DNA from: Pontibacter anaerobius
Lineage (GTDB): Bacteria; Bacteroidota; Bacteroidia; Cytophagales; Hymenobacteraceae
NCBI RefSeq assembly: GCF_026241195.1
Contig: NZ_JAPFQO010000012.1
Span: 115,010-179,009, forward strand
Direction of reading: 5' to 3'
Length of the DNA stretch: 64,000 nucleotides
The notes beneath the pieces were generated by a model. That model was not told the origin of the DNA. It ran no database searches and saw only the letters and a list, made by a program, of their open reading frames with translations. How positions within the stretch are numbered: position 1 is the stretch's first letter; each line of letters starts with the position of its first letter. This document shows positions 1 to 9,304 of the stretch, piece by piece. Position numbers and translations under genes: made by a program.

Positions 1-1398
1 GTCGTTGTGCAGGTACAGCACACCCGCCTCAGAGCCAGTGTACTCGCACAGGAAGGCGATAGCTTTGTCAGAAACCTTCTCCATCGCCGTTTCGCCGCTC
101 ACCATGCCATTGAGCTCCGAAATGCCGGTTAGTACCCAGTTGCGGTTGGCGTTTTCGGTGGTAAAGGCCTGCAGGTTGTCTTTCATGTCACGGATGGCGT
201 GGCTCAGCACGTCCTCGTCGCTCTGCACCTTCACCTCCACATCGTAGCGCCCCTGCCCAATGGCCTGCGCCACCCTCGACAGCGATACGCTTTTATCCAG
301 TACGCCCTTGAAGGATGTGGCCACACTCCCAATTTCATCACTACTGTTGATGTCGATCGTAACATTGGTAGCCCCGAGCCTGATGCGATCAGCAGCTACC
401 TTGAGTTTGGTAAGCGAAGTAGAAATGAGGTTGATAATATAAATAGAAAGCGCCACCGTGAGGCCAAGTATAAAAACAAAGGCCACCGCAAGTATAACCA
501 TGTACTGCTGCTTCTGCGCCACACGGTATTTTACTTCTTCGCCAATCCTGGCCACCAGCGCTCTCTCTACTTTCCTGAGATCCTCTATATTGGTAGTAAA
601 CCGATCAAATATCACAGCAGGGTCAAGGGCATTCAGGTCTATGTCCGGATTGCTCTCAATGATCTCCATCATGGCCACCACATACTTGTAGTTTTCAGAC
701 GTGATGATATCCTCCACATCCTTTGTTGCCACCGGTCCGGCATACCTGCTGAAGTTGCTCAGCGCTCTGTTGTAATCGTTGATGTGGGAGATGATGGTGG
801 CGTAGTCATCGTAAGAGAAGCTGTTCTCGAAGGCTACTTTTTGCAGCAAGCTCCTGACTCTGCCCAACTGAATCTTTGCCTCGGTCAGCTGTCTGAAGCT
901 AATCAACTGCCTGCCCAGTTCTGCGTTGTCAGCGGCTGCGGCATTGTCGTCCATCCTGTCCAGCAGGCCAAAGATCAGGTTAGATGAAAACCTGCGGTAA
1001 GTTGCCAGGTCAAGCTTTTGCTGGTCCAGGTCGTTACGGTACCGCCGCTGCTCATCCAGCAGCGACAGCTCAGGCAGGTCTCTGTCATTGTTCTGCAGGA
1101 AAAGTTTCAGGTCCCGTTCGGCAGCGTCCACCCCCCTTCTGTGCACTTTGGCCTCCCGTATCATGGCACTATCGCCCACTGCGGCTGCCATTATTCGCGC
1201 CCGCTCCCGCTGGAACACGTGAACCAGGGTCGATATCTTCTCAGACTCCTCGAGCTGCAGCGCCTCCAGTTTCAGGTTTTCGTTTTCTTCAAACTCAAGC
1301 TGTATGGCCGATACTACAAAATAAACTAGCGGGATCAGTAACAGGGAAAGTAAGAGGATGAGCTTATCCCTGATCTTTAGGTTTCTTATGATGTTCAT
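1..1398 (-). CDS. NIT-HAMP-GAF membrane sensor (probable hybrid histidine kinase), C-terminus outside window
   Basis: I read 466 codons from the ATG at 1398 down to the window edge with no stop, so the gene is truncated by the window. The order is: transmembrane helix 1 at about residues 12-31; a periplasmic helical region with the motif LVHVFQRERAR, typical of nitrate/nitrite-sensing (NIT) domains; a second transmembrane helix at about 299-322; a HAMP linker with the ending DEIGSVATSFKGVL; a second HAMP-like stretch; then the start of a GAF domain (AMEKVSDKAIAFLCEYTGSEAGVLYLHND). In known families this architecture continues into a histidine kinase, often with receiver domains. The kinase part is inferred, not seen. 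The ligand cannot be told from the sequence. No Shine-Dalgarno precedes the ATG, as usual in this phylum. Confidence 0.8.
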   Translation of the reverse strand, partial: MNIIRNLKIRDKLILLLSLLLIPLVYFVVSAIQLEFEENENLKLEALQLEESEKISTLVHVFQRERARIMAAAVGDSAMIREAKVHRRGVDAAERDLKLFLQNNDRDLPELSLLDEQRRYRNDLDQQKLDLATYRRFSSNLIFGLLDRMDDNAAAADNAELGRQLISFRQLTEAKIQLGRVRSLLQKVAFENSFSYDDYATIISHINDYNRALSNFSRYAGPVATKDVEDIITSENYKYVVAMMEIIESNPDIDLNALDPAVIFDRFTTNIEDLRKVERALVARIGEEVKYRVAQKQQYMVILAVAFVFILGLTVALSIYIINLISTSLTKLKVAADRIRLGATNVTIDINSSDEIGSVATSFKGVLDKSVSLSRVAQAIGQGRYDVEVKVQSDEDVLSHAIRDMKDNLQAFTTENANRNWVLTGISELNGMVSGETAMEKVSDKAIAFLCEYTGSEAGVLYLHND

Positions 1399-1604
1399 CT
1401 AACGAGCCTATCGGTTGGTACTTTTACCTAACTAATTTGCAAGTTAGTAAAACATAACGTGATTATTGCCCCCGTTCCACATTAACCACTGCCGCATGGG
1501 GGCATAAGCTAGGGGCAAGGCCCGCAGGCACAAAATGGTAAGAGGTAATATTCGGACGCAGGGAACACGCCACGGTAAGGTATGGGCAAAGTGCGTTTAG
1601 GTGC

Positions 1605-1856
1605 TTACCAGTCAAACATCTCCATCAGGTCTACCTGCGTAATGTATGGCTCCAGTGCTTTCTTGCTGGTAAAGCCCCGTACCAGGCTGATGTAGTCGTT
1701 TTCAGGGTTATACCAGATTTCGGCAAAAAAACTACCTAAGTCATAAAGCTCTATGCGGTAGCCTCTTCTGCCGCGGTTGGCAATGAAATTCCCGCGTGCC
1801 CAGATAATCTCTAGTCTTCCTGCCAGGGTGTGGGTGTTAAATAGGTTGAGGTTCAT
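1605..1856 (-). CDS. Small conserved-looking hypothetical protein
   Basis: 83 codons from ATG. The product is soluble, with no signal peptide, and mixes aromatic and charged residues (for example EIWYNPENDYI and the ending VDLMEMFDW), which reads like a real folded protein rather than a shadow frame. I do not recognise the family. It lies 206 bp downstream of the sensor gene on the same strand and may be transcribed separately. A second protein of the same length on the same strand (1950-2201) suggests a small cluster of accessory genes. Confidence 0.5.
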   Translation of the reverse strand: MNLNLFNTHTLAGRLEIIWARGNFIANRGRRGYRIELYDLGSFFAEIWYNPENDYISLVRGFTSKKALEPYITQVDLMEMFDW

Positions 1857-1949
1857 GTGGTAGTATACGATGTAATTCAGAAAAAGAAAGAACCTGTACA
1901 GGCTTTGTTATAGAACTACTACGAAGCAGCCCCGAAACATATGTCATAC

Positions 1950-2201
1950 TTACGCTGGGTGCTCAAAGTCCCAGTACACTTCCAGGGTTGTGGGGCCATC
2001 CAGGTAGGCGGGAATGGGTGTATAGATAACCAGGCCGTTTTTGAAGATGCGTTTGCCAGATTTAGAATGGCGCATTGCCTGCCAAAGCAGCCGATCATGT
2101 ATCTCGTTACTGACAGGGCGTTTAGCATTCACAAAAGGGCTTCCCTCCCCAAACTTAAAAACAGTGGTATACATGGCGTTGTTGTTCTGGTGATACAACA
2201 T
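1950..2201 (-). CDS. Small hypothetical protein
   Basis: 83 codons from ATG at 2201; an internal ATG at 2174 (MYTTVFKFGEG) is an equally good start. The sequence has a balanced composition with motifs such as FKFGEGSPFV and LEVYWDFEH, and no signal peptide or membrane helix. The overlapping plus-strand frame is less protein-like, so the minus strand is preferred. I do not recognise a family. Same strand and size as the gene at 1605-1856, but no obvious sequence similarity to it. Confidence 0.4.
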   Translation of the reverse strand: MLYHQNNNAMYTTVFKFGEGSPFVNAKRPVSNEIHDRLLWQAMRHSKSGKRIFKNGLVIYTPIPAYLDGPTTLEVYWDFEHPA

Positions 2202-2521
2202 ATTCTACGCAAGTTTCTATTATTTAGTATAAGTAAAACAGGGGTTAATTAACTTATGTTATGAAAGAGGCCAGTATCTTACCTGTTTCTGCATTTGCAG
2301 TGGTTCCTCCTCCAACTGGCTTGCTCCACCAGGCCAATCCCCGGCTATAAACTCTTTTACCTCTGATGATAGTGCTTCTGACATACCGTGAACGAGCTGA
2401 AACAGTAGTAGCAGCTTCATACAAATTACAGGAAGCCATACTTACATTCCTGTAAAATAGCGGCAAAGGAAAGGTATAAGGATTTTTAAGCCGGCACTAA
2501 AGCAACAAAACGTTTTTTAAC

Positions 2522-2968
2522 TTAATTCTGCTCCGTCAGCAGCCATTTCAGGGCCGTCGGCATATCGGTAAATACCTCGTGACGGGTAGCACCGTGATGC
2601 TGGTAGTTTTTTTGAGCCCGCTGTGTAAAATCCGTAAAAGCCATGAGGCTGTTGTAGTGGTCCGGGTGGTAGACGGCAATTTTCCTGATGCCAGACTTCG
2701 CTACCATTTCAGTCCAGTCGTTCTCCACCCACTTTTGCTCCTGCTGGGTTATCACGAATATCTCCTCATCATCTATCAGCCAAATCTTTACGTTATACTT
2801 GATGGAAAAATCAAGCCCCCACAGAAAACCCTCTTTTCGCTCCTCCAGGTCTATTTGGCGTTTCCACTTAACTATTAAAAGCGAATGTGCAGCGTTATAC
2901 AGCATGGCCACAAATCCATTCTGGTATACTTCTTCATACACTATCTTATCCTTTCTGGCTTCGCTCAT
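2522..2968 (-). CDS. Hypothetical protein, possible SpoIIAA/STAS-like fold
   Basis: 148 codons from ATG. The N-terminal half alternates hydrophobic strands with helices (MLYNAAHSLLIVKWKR, VKIWLIDDEEIFVI, IRKIAVYHPDHYNSLMAFTDF), a pattern seen in the SpoIIAA-like/STAS proteins that are common and unannotated in Cytophagales. No catalytic motif is visible. It stands alone, divergent from the dcp gene that begins at 3303. The fold suggestion is an inference from pattern only. Confidence 0.5.
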   Translation of the reverse strand: MSEARKDKIVYEEVYQNGFVAMLYNAAHSLLIVKWKRQIDLEERKEGFLWGLDFSIKYNVKIWLIDDEEIFVITQQEQKWVENDWTEMVAKSGIRKIAVYHPDHYNSLMAFTDFTQRAQKNYQHHGATRHEVFTDMPTALKWLLTEQN

Positions 2969-3302
2969 TTAGTAAGCTTAAATTTACAAGTATAGGCAGA
3001 TGCTATATACTATTAACTGCTACTATCTTTAATGGTTGGCAGATATACGAATCCAAGGATTATAATATACCTGCCAACCATTATTTTGTAGCGTATCAGA
3101 AGCCATGTTTATTACAAAATGTCAATTTCTGCACGAAGTTTGCGACTAAAATGCCTGAAGTATGCGGAAACCAATTTTAGCCTGAAAATCAACCTCATTC
3201 ATTCTTCCGGGCGAAAGGGGGCATTAAGTTGTTTTTCGTATCTTGTGCTTCATTCGAATAAACACGCCTGAAAAAGGCATTTTTCATCCAATTTAAAAAT
3301 CT
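2969..3302. other. Divergent intergenic region before dcp
   Basis: 334 bp between divergent genes, AT-rich, with two copies of an ATATAC-type stretch around 3000-3070. A near-consensus -7 element (TATCTTG, 3239-3245) could drive the plus-strand peptidase gene, giving a leader of about 50 nt. No small ORF or RNA gene could be supported. Confidence 0.3.
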
Positions 3303-5501
3303 ATGCAAAAGCAAATTTTAACAGCCGGCAAGAAATCTGGCTTGCTGGCTTTGCTGGCACTGGCGAGTTGCACCTCTGTGCAAACGCAGGAGCAGTCGCA
3401 GCAGACACAGGCTGCGGTTGAGCAAAAGCAAGAGGAAACCAACCCACTGCTTAAAGAGTGGACAGGCCCTTACGGCGGCGTTCCGGCTTTCGATAAAATG
3501 AACCTGGCCGACCTGAAGCCTGCTATGGAAAAAGCCATGGCCATGAACCTGGCCGAGATCGAAGCCATCGCAAACAACCCACAGCCCGCCACTTTCGAGA
3601 ATACCATTGAGGAGATGGAGAGAGCCGGCGAGGAACTTAACAGAGTGTTTACCTACTACGGCATCTGGAGCAGCAACGTATCTACGCCGGAGTTCCGCGA
3701 GATACAGGCGGAGATGGCGCCGAAGATATCTGAGTTCAGCTCCAAGATCTCTCAGAACGAGAAGCTGTTCCAGCGCATTAAAACCGTTTACGAAAACTCT
3801 AAGAAGAATCCGCTTCCGGCAGACCAGCAGCGCGTGGTGCAACTGGTGTATGAAGGCTTTGCCATGGAGGGCGCTGACCTGAGCCCGGAGGCAAAAGAGC
3901 GCTATGCAGCCATCAACAAGGAGCTTTCGTCGCTTTATACTTCGTTTTCCAACAACGTGCTGGCCGACGAAGAGAAGTATGTGGTATACCTGACCAAGGA
4001 CCAGATCGGCGGTTTGCCGGAGTCGTTTGTGAAGGCAGCGGCCAAAGCGGCAGCCGACCGCGGGCAGGAAGGCAAGTATGCCATCACCAATACCCGCTCC
4101 AGCATGGACCAGTTCCTGACTTACTCTGATGAGCGTGCCCTGCGTGAGAAAGTATGGAAGAACTACTACTCCCGCGCCGACAACGGCGACGCGAACGACA
4201 ACAACGAGAACATCGCCAAGATCCTGAAGCTGCGCAACGAACGCGTGAAGCTGATGGGCTACGATAATTACGCACAGTGGCGCCTGCAGAATCGCATGGC
4301 TAAAAACCCTGAGGCGGCCATGGACCTAATGCAAGCTGTTTGGCCTGCCGCCCTTGCCCGCGTGAAGGAGGAAGTGGCCGACATGCAGGCAATCGCCAAC
4401 AAGACAAGCAAGACCAAGATTACCATTGAACCCTGGGATTACCGCTACTACGCCGAGAAAGTGCGCCAGCAGAAGTATGACCTGAACTCTGACGAGGTGA
4501 AGCAGTACCTGGAACTGGGCAACCTGACGCAGGCGATCTTCTTTACAGCCGGGGAGCTGTTCAACTTCAAGTTCACACCGGTGCCGGAGGGTTCTGTTCC
4601 TGTCTTCCATGAGGATGTGAAAGTATGGGAAGTGACGGATAAAACCACTGGCGAGCACATCGGCCTGTGGTACCTCGACCCTTTCGCGCGCCAGGGCAAG
4701 CGCTCCGGTGCATGGGCCACTACGTACCGCGCCTTCACTACGTTCGATGGCAAAGAGACCGTGCTGGCCTCTAACAACTCTAACTTTGTGAAGCCTGCCC
4801 CGGGCGAGCCTGTGCTGGTATCCTGGGATGATGCGGAGACGTTCTTCCACGAGTTCGGCCACGCGCTGCACTTCCTGGCATCTAACGTGAAGTACCCTAC
4901 CCTGAACAGCGGCGTACGCGACTACACGGAGTTCCAGTCGCAGTTGCTGGAGCGTTGGCTGTCTACTGACAAGGTGATAAACCAGTACCTGAAGCACTAT
5001 AAGACCGGAGAGCCGATGCCGAAAGAACTGGTGGCCAAAATCAAAAAGGCCTCTACCTTTAATCAGGGATTCGCGACTACTGAGTTCCTGGCTTCTGCCC
5101 TGATGGATATGCATTTCCACCTGGCTGACCCGGAAGGCCTTGACCCAGACAAATTTGAGCGTGAGACGCTGGCTAAACTGAACATGCCGAAAGAGATCGT
5201 GATGCGTCACCGTTCGCCGCACTTCGGGCACGTGTTCTCCGGGGAGGGTTACGCCACTGGCTACTACGGCTACCTGTGGGCCGATGTGCTGACCTCAGAC
5301 GCAGCCGAGGCCTTTGCCGAGGCGCCAGGCGGATTCTACGACAAGGAAGTGGCCGCCAGGCTCGTGAAGTACCTGTTTGCCCCGCGCAACTCCATGGACC
5401 CAGCCGAAGCGTACCGCAAGTTCCGTGGCCGCGACGCCAAGATCGATGCGCTGATGCGTGACCGTGGATTCCCGGTACCGGAGCCGCAGTCTAAGAAGTA
5501 A
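3303..5501 (+). CDS. dcp: M3-family dipeptidyl carboxypeptidase (Dcp), lipoprotein
   Basis: 732 codons. Zinc metallopeptidase that removes C-terminal dipeptides from short peptides. The thimet-type zinc motif HEFGH is at residues 516-520 (FFHEFGHALHFL), followed by a conserved acidic stretch (DYTEFQSQLLERWL) that supplies the third ligand in this family. Length fits Dcp (about 680-720) plus an export segment. The N-terminus has a lipobox (LLALLALASC, Cys about 23), so the enzyme is expected to be anchored in the periplasm or outer membrane, unlike cytosolic E. coli Dcp. It is followed by a bidirectional terminator at 5551-5588 and stands as a single-gene unit. A near-consensus -7 box lies at 3239-3245. 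Confidence 0.93.
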   Translation: MQKQILTAGKKSGLLALLALASCTSVQTQEQSQQTQAAVEQKQEETNPLLKEWTGPYGGVPAFDKMNLADLKPAMEKAMAMNLAEIEAIANNPQPATFENTIEEMERAGEELNRVFTYYGIWSSNVSTPEFREIQAEMAPKISEFSSKISQNEKLFQRIKTVYENSKKNPLPADQQRVVQLVYEGFAMEGADLSPEAKERYAAINKELSSLYTSFSNNVLADEEKYVVYLTKDQIGGLPESFVKAAAKAAADRGQEGKYAITNTRSSMDQFLTYSDERALREKVWKNYYSRADNGDANDNNENIAKILKLRNERVKLMGYDNYAQWRLQNRMAKNPEAAMDLMQAVWPAALARVKEEVADMQAIANKTSKTKITIEPWDYRYYAEKVRQQKYDLNSDEVKQYLELGNLTQAIFFTAGELFNFKFTPVPEGSVPVFHEDVKVWEVTDKTTGEHIGLWYLDPFARQGKRSGAWATTYRAFTTFDGKETVLASNNSNFVKPAPGEPVLVSWDDAETFFHEFGHALHFLASNVKYPTLNSGVRDYTEFQSQLLERWLSTDKVINQYLKHYKTGEPMPKELVAKIKKASTFNQGFATTEFLASALMDMHFHLADPEGLDPDKFERETLAKLNMPKEIVMRHRSPHFGHVFSGEGYATGYYGYLWADVLTSDAAEAFAEAPGGFYDKEVAARLVKYLFAPRNSMDPAEAYRKFRGRDAKIDALMRDRGFPVPEPQSKK

Positions 5502-5550
5502 ACTTACTCCTGCACGCAGATTTATACTTTGCGATGCAGGCACTGAACAC

Positions 5551-5588
5551 AAAAAACCCTGCAAACCAAATGTTTGCAGGGCTTTTTA
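5551..5588. terminator. Bidirectional intrinsic terminator
   Basis: Perfect 10-bp stem CCCTGCAAAC (5557-5566) / GTTTGCAGGG (5572-5581), 5-nt loop, with a T run on the plus side and an A run (5551-5556) on the other. It ends both dcp and the convergent small gene at 5634. Confidence 0.9.
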
Positions 5589-5633
5589 TCTTTGTATCAG
5601 ATTAAAGTGCTCCTTCCGGATGCAGTTTATACT

Positions 5634-5915
5634 TTAGTCTCTGTATTTATCCTTGCCAAGCTGTTTTACAAGTTTGTTATAGACGCCAAGCAGCAGGAAG
5701 GATGGGGCCCATTGTCCTACAAATAATGCTTCTTCGTCTTTTCTGAGCACTTTAAGTGTAGCAGACACAGCCATGGAGCCTAACGCTGCCCACAGATACA
5801 TGTCTGATGGGATTCTGGCGGTATACTCTTCTATTGCTGCGGCCACAGGACCTTCAGTTTTCTGCGGGTTCATTTTGTCAGCTTTGTTTTTCAGGTCATT
5901 CACTGATGTTTCCAT
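5634..5915 (-). CDS. Small membrane-associated hypothetical protein
   Basis: 93 codons. A charged N-terminus (METSVNDLKNKADKMNPQ) is followed by two short hydrophobic segments (YLWAALGSMAVSATLKVL and ALFVGQWAPSFLLLGVYNKLV), so it is probably a two-helix inner-membrane protein. Similar short proteins with an IPSDxYLWAALGSMA segment are common in Cytophagales genomes, with no known role. It converges on dcp and shares its terminator. Confidence 0.65.
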   Translation of the reverse strand: METSVNDLKNKADKMNPQKTEGPVAAAIEEYTARIPSDMYLWAALGSMAVSATLKVLRKDEEALFVGQWAPSFLLLGVYNKLVKQLGKDKYRD

Positions 5916-6096
5916 AGTCTACTGTTGCTTTAATTTTTAGTTTATTACAGTACAAACGCAGCAGGCTATCTTTATGTTATGGAAAAGAGGCCTGCATCAG
6001 GCTTGTTGCCTGTTTTGCAGCCGCAGCCATATCCGGCCCTGTTCGCAGTAAAAAGCACCGTAAAAGTATAACCACAGGGCCTAAGAAAAGGCTGAT

Positions 6097-7863
6097 CTAA
6101 AAAAACCTGTTTACACGTGTAAGCTCTTTGCGGTACTGCGTCAGCAGGCGGCTTTTGGAGATAAAACCTTTAAACTTCCCCTTTCTCACCACTGGCAACG
6201 ACCACAGTTTATAGGCATCAAACTTATCCAGTACCTCTGCAGCCGTCTCATCAATCTCTACCACTGCCTCGGGCGGGTGCATCAGGTCGCGGGCCGTTAC
6301 GGTATCATAGGTGGAGGTGTCGCCCAGGCGCTGCCGCAAGTCATTGAGTGTGATGATACCTTGCAGCACTCCCCGCTCATCCAGCACCTGTTGCACATCT
6401 TTGTTCGATTTGGAGAAACTCTCTACCACATCCCTGAAACTATCTTTCTCCATTACGGGTTCGTTATCTTCCTCTACCAACTGCTTTATACTTAGCTGGT
6501 TTAGCAAAATACGGTCAACGCGCAGCGCTTTGCTTTGGCCTGTGGGTTGCACCACGCTCTTGCGCAGGTTCTCCACGTAGTATTTCAGAAAGTATGACAC
6601 GGCGCACACCAGCATCAGCGGCACAAACAACTGGTAGCTCTGGGTAATTTCGGCCACAAGGAAGATGGCCGTTACCGGGGCGTTCATGATGCAGGCGAAA
6701 ACGCTGGCCATGCCCAAAAACATAAAGGTGGCGGGGTTTAGGCTGTAGAACGGAAAGGCCAGCACCGCCACTTTGTAAAACAGGAACCCCAAAAGACCTC
6801 CCGTAATAATAGACGGTGCAAAGTACCCCCCCTCTCCCCCGGAGTTCACACAAATGCCCGTACTTATGGGCTTCACCATTGTTATCAGGAAGAAGAAAAA
6901 CAGGTTAAACCACACAGTGTTAGGCAGTACGGCCAGCGGTGAGTTCACGAAAAGCGATCGCTCCTCATTGTTAAGCAAGGCGTTTATACTTACATACCCC
7001 TCCCCGTACATGGGCGGCAGCAGAAAAATTATACTTCCCAGGGCAACGCCGCCCACCAACGCCCGCAGGTAAGCACTTTTGATCTTAGAAAATGCCAGGG
7101 CGCAGTAGCTATACGTTTTAAGCAGGTAGTTTGACATCAGCCACCCCAGAACCCCCAACAAAACCACAAGCGGAATCTGCTCATAGGCGAAATCGGTTAG
7201 TGGCACCTGGAACCGCAAATGCTCCCCCATAATGAACTCAAAGAGGATTTTTCCGGCGGCGGCGGCAACCAACAGCGGGATCAGCAGCGTGGGGGTAAAC
7301 TCGGGAAGTATGGTTTCGAGGGCGAAGATGAAGCCCCCCATAGGCGCGTTATACACCGCCGAAATACCGGCCGCCACCCCGCACCCGATCAGAAGGGTAC
7401 GCAGGCGGTAGCCCAGCCCCAGAAAACGCCCCACGTTAGAGCCAACCGCCGCCCCACTTGAAATAATGGCCGCCTCTACCCCCGAGCTCCCGCCAAAGCC
7501 AATGGTTAAGCCTGTGGTAATGAATTTTGAGTAGATAAGCCTTAAGCGGATGATGGAAGAGTGACTTTCGATCGCTTCTATGACATGTCGTGCGCCGCCA
7601 AAATAGGCTGTTTTACTGAAAATTGTGCGGTTGATGAACGTTACCAACAGAAAGCCCACCAAAGGCAGCAGGAAGTACAACAGCTTAGGGGCAAAGTATA
7701 CCGCGTACTGCTCTATGTAAAAGATGATGGTTTTGATAAGAATTGCCGAGAGCCCGACGATCAGGCCAACCACCACGCTCAGCATAAAAGGCATAATGCG
7801 GTTATTGCTCTGCCTTCTGCGCCACTTTAAAAATGCCAGCTGGTATCGGTTTGGTCTGCTCAT
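6097..7863 (-). CDS. ClC-family chloride channel/antiporter with C-terminal CBS pair
   Basis: 588 codons. About ten membrane helices carry the three ClC signature regions: GFGGSSGVEAAI (GSGIP-equivalent, near residues 120-132), GVAAGISAVYNAPMGGFIFALE, and GGEGGYFAPSIITGGLLG followed by NAPVTAIFLVAEIT. The first signature reads GSSGVE rather than GSGIP, as in many Bacteroidota ClCs. The C-terminal part (about 455-575) is a tandem CBS domain, including VVESFSKSNKDVQQVL and TARDLMHPPEAVVEID, which in this family binds nucleotides and modulates gating. It is monocistronic, with a long AT-rich gap upstream. Whether it is a channel or an H+ exchanger cannot be decided from what I see. Confidence 0.93.
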   Translation of the reverse strand: MSRPNRYQLAFLKWRRRQSNNRIMPFMLSVVVGLIVGLSAILIKTIIFYIEQYAVYFAPKLLYFLLPLVGFLLVTFINRTIFSKTAYFGGARHVIEAIESHSSIIRLRLIYSKFITTGLTIGFGGSSGVEAAIISSGAAVGSNVGRFLGLGYRLRTLLIGCGVAAGISAVYNAPMGGFIFALETILPEFTPTLLIPLLVAAAAGKILFEFIMGEHLRFQVPLTDFAYEQIPLVVLLGVLGWLMSNYLLKTYSYCALAFSKIKSAYLRALVGGVALGSIIFLLPPMYGEGYVSINALLNNEERSLFVNSPLAVLPNTVWFNLFFFFLITMVKPISTGICVNSGGEGGYFAPSIITGGLLGFLFYKVAVLAFPFYSLNPATFMFLGMASVFACIMNAPVTAIFLVAEITQSYQLFVPLMLVCAVSYFLKYYVENLRKSVVQPTGQSKALRVDRILLNQLSIKQLVEEDNEPVMEKDSFRDVVESFSKSNKDVQQVLDERGVLQGIITLNDLRQRLGDTSTYDTVTARDLMHPPEAVVEIDETAAEVLDKFDAYKLWSLPVVRKGKFKGFISKSRLLTQYRKELTRVNRFF

Positions 7864-8474
7864 GTACTCCTGTTCGTACAGCCTCTGTTTTTCATCCTAA
7901 GTAAACGCCTACCAATGTAAAGCTTTTATACTTTAAACGGTATTCTTCACCATCTAAAAGGTGCTTATCGGTTCATTCCTTATCCGACAACGAAAGTTTA
8001 GGAAAATAGCTGCAAAAATGTTTTGTGTTAGACTAATAGTAAAATGCGGGTCAACTCAAGAAAATAAAGCAATGAAAGCCAATTACTGCCACGAGTAAAG
8101 AGAAAAGTGTTTAATGGCAGTTGCAGTTTTTAATGATATTCTACACACCATTAGTATTGTTGTAATGTTTTTTAACAACACTAGTTCATTAGATTGATTC
8201 TAATAAGATCAATAATGCCTAAATAACTTTATACTTGTTGATACTAATAAGACGTAATCCCATCCCCGGCCTGCCTTTGCAACGCTTTGGGATGGGATTA
8301 TGAAGATTAGCCGGGTAGAAGATAAGACTCTTCAAAAGTTTGAAGCGCTTCCCTACAAAAGGAATTTTTATTTAGAAAAATCAAGTATTTTATAACGGTT
8401 GCTAGACTTAATACTTTCAATATCATCTTCCCCTTCTTAAGTGATCAATACATACACTAAAGGAAGTTGTTGTG
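7864..8474. other. AT-rich intergenic region with inverted repeats
   Basis: 611 bp, much more AT-rich than its neighbours, lying between the ClC gene promoter and the 3' end of the lipoprotein gene. It holds short inverted repeats around 8159-8181 (TGTTG...CAACA) and 8194-8214 (ATTGAT...ATCAAT), and the long element listed at 8255-8300. No ORF is convincing. Confidence 0.4.
8255..8300. repeat. 12-bp perfect inverted repeat with 22-nt loop
   Basis: TAATCCCATCCC (8255-8266) and its exact reverse complement (8289-8300) enclose a GC-richer 22-nt loop. There is no T run after it, so it is not a simple terminator. It could be an RNA hairpin or a binding/recombination site. Confidence 0.6.
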
Positions 8475-8960
8475 CTATTTATTCTTATCCCATGCCTCTG
8501 TTTGTTCTGATTCTATATCGTGACTGAATATTTTTTCCATCTCCAGCGCCTCTCCTGCTTTTACCTCAAAATACGTGTAAGAATTAGCTAGACTACCCCT
8601 ACTTGAAGACTTTGGTAGCATAACAAATATAAAGTATTTACCAGGTTCTATTTTCTCATCCATTCTATAGCCAACAGCCCCATAATCTGATGTTTTAAAG
8701 GAATTTGAAGTGTTATCAAGAGCGTAACCTAAGTAAACATCCGTTCCAGAAGCATCAACATCAAAATTCCTATTTTCAGCATTCCACACATAAACTGTTG
8801 CATACTGGGGTTTAACTCCGATTTTCCCAGATGAATCTTTCGTTTGCTTTTTAATGTCCAAAATGATTTGACCACGCTTTTCCGCTGGCTCAGGATCATC
8901 CTCTTTACAGGAAAAAAGCATAATAACTGGTAACATGATTAAGAATAATAAATTTTTCAT
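8475..8960 (-). CDS. Low-GC hypothetical lipoprotein
   Basis: 161 codons. The signal peptide ends in a lipobox (IMLFSCKEDD, Cys 18) followed by acidic residues, as in Bacteroidota surface-exposed lipoproteins. The mature part looks like a beta-sandwich (ATVYVWNAENRNFDV, TYFEVKAGEALEMEKIF) without known motifs. Base composition and codon use are clearly more AT-rich than the genes on both sides, which suggests recent acquisition. It has its own promoter, with a perfect TATCTTTG -7 box on the minus strand at 9013-9020, and a leader of about 45 nt. Confidence 0.75.
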   Translation of the reverse strand: MKNLLFLIMLPVIMLFSCKEDDPEPAEKRGQIILDIKKQTKDSSGKIGVKPQYATVYVWNAENRNFDVDASGTDVYLGYALDNTSNSFKTSDYGAVGYRMDEKIEPGKYFIFVMLPKSSSRGSLANSYTYFEVKAGEALEMEKIFSHDIESEQTEAWDKNK

Positions 8961-9012
8961 ACAAAACAGCTTAAGAGTATATATAATCAGATATATTACG
9001 CATATAATTAAG

Positions 9013-9020
9013 CAAAGATA
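9013..9020 (-). promoter_or_regulatory. Bacteroidota -7 promoter element (TATCTTTG)
   Basis: Perfect TAnnTTTG match on the minus strand, about 50 bp upstream of the lipoprotein start at 8960. The rest of the 8961-9304 gap is AT-rich divergent promoter DNA with no other feature I can support. Confidence 0.55.
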
Positions 9021-9304
9021 TATTTTTATTTTACACCCATTAAATATCTAATGCCATATCATAAAAGCCAATAAAATATTATAAATACCAAATATCCCCA
9101 GTGTATATCCTTTGAATTTCTATTCGCCCAACCCTATACTTTGACTTTGCCATATTAAATGATTAGATTTAGCTGAACGGGATAAACATGCCGGCCTGTA
9201 ACAGGGATAACGGCAGTTCGTTCTGCATCCTAATAAGGAAGCTGGGAGGCAGATGAGTTTATCCTTTTTAAATCAATCTTTTCACCCAATCCAAAAAATC
9301 CTTT

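Noticed and set aside
1941..2252. 103-codon plus-strand frame over the small protein
   Set aside because: The minus-strand frame in the same place is more protein-like and matches the orientation of its neighbours.
2254..2466. 70-codon minus-strand frame
   Set aside because: It would start with TTG and its composition is not protein-like; no conserved-looking motif.
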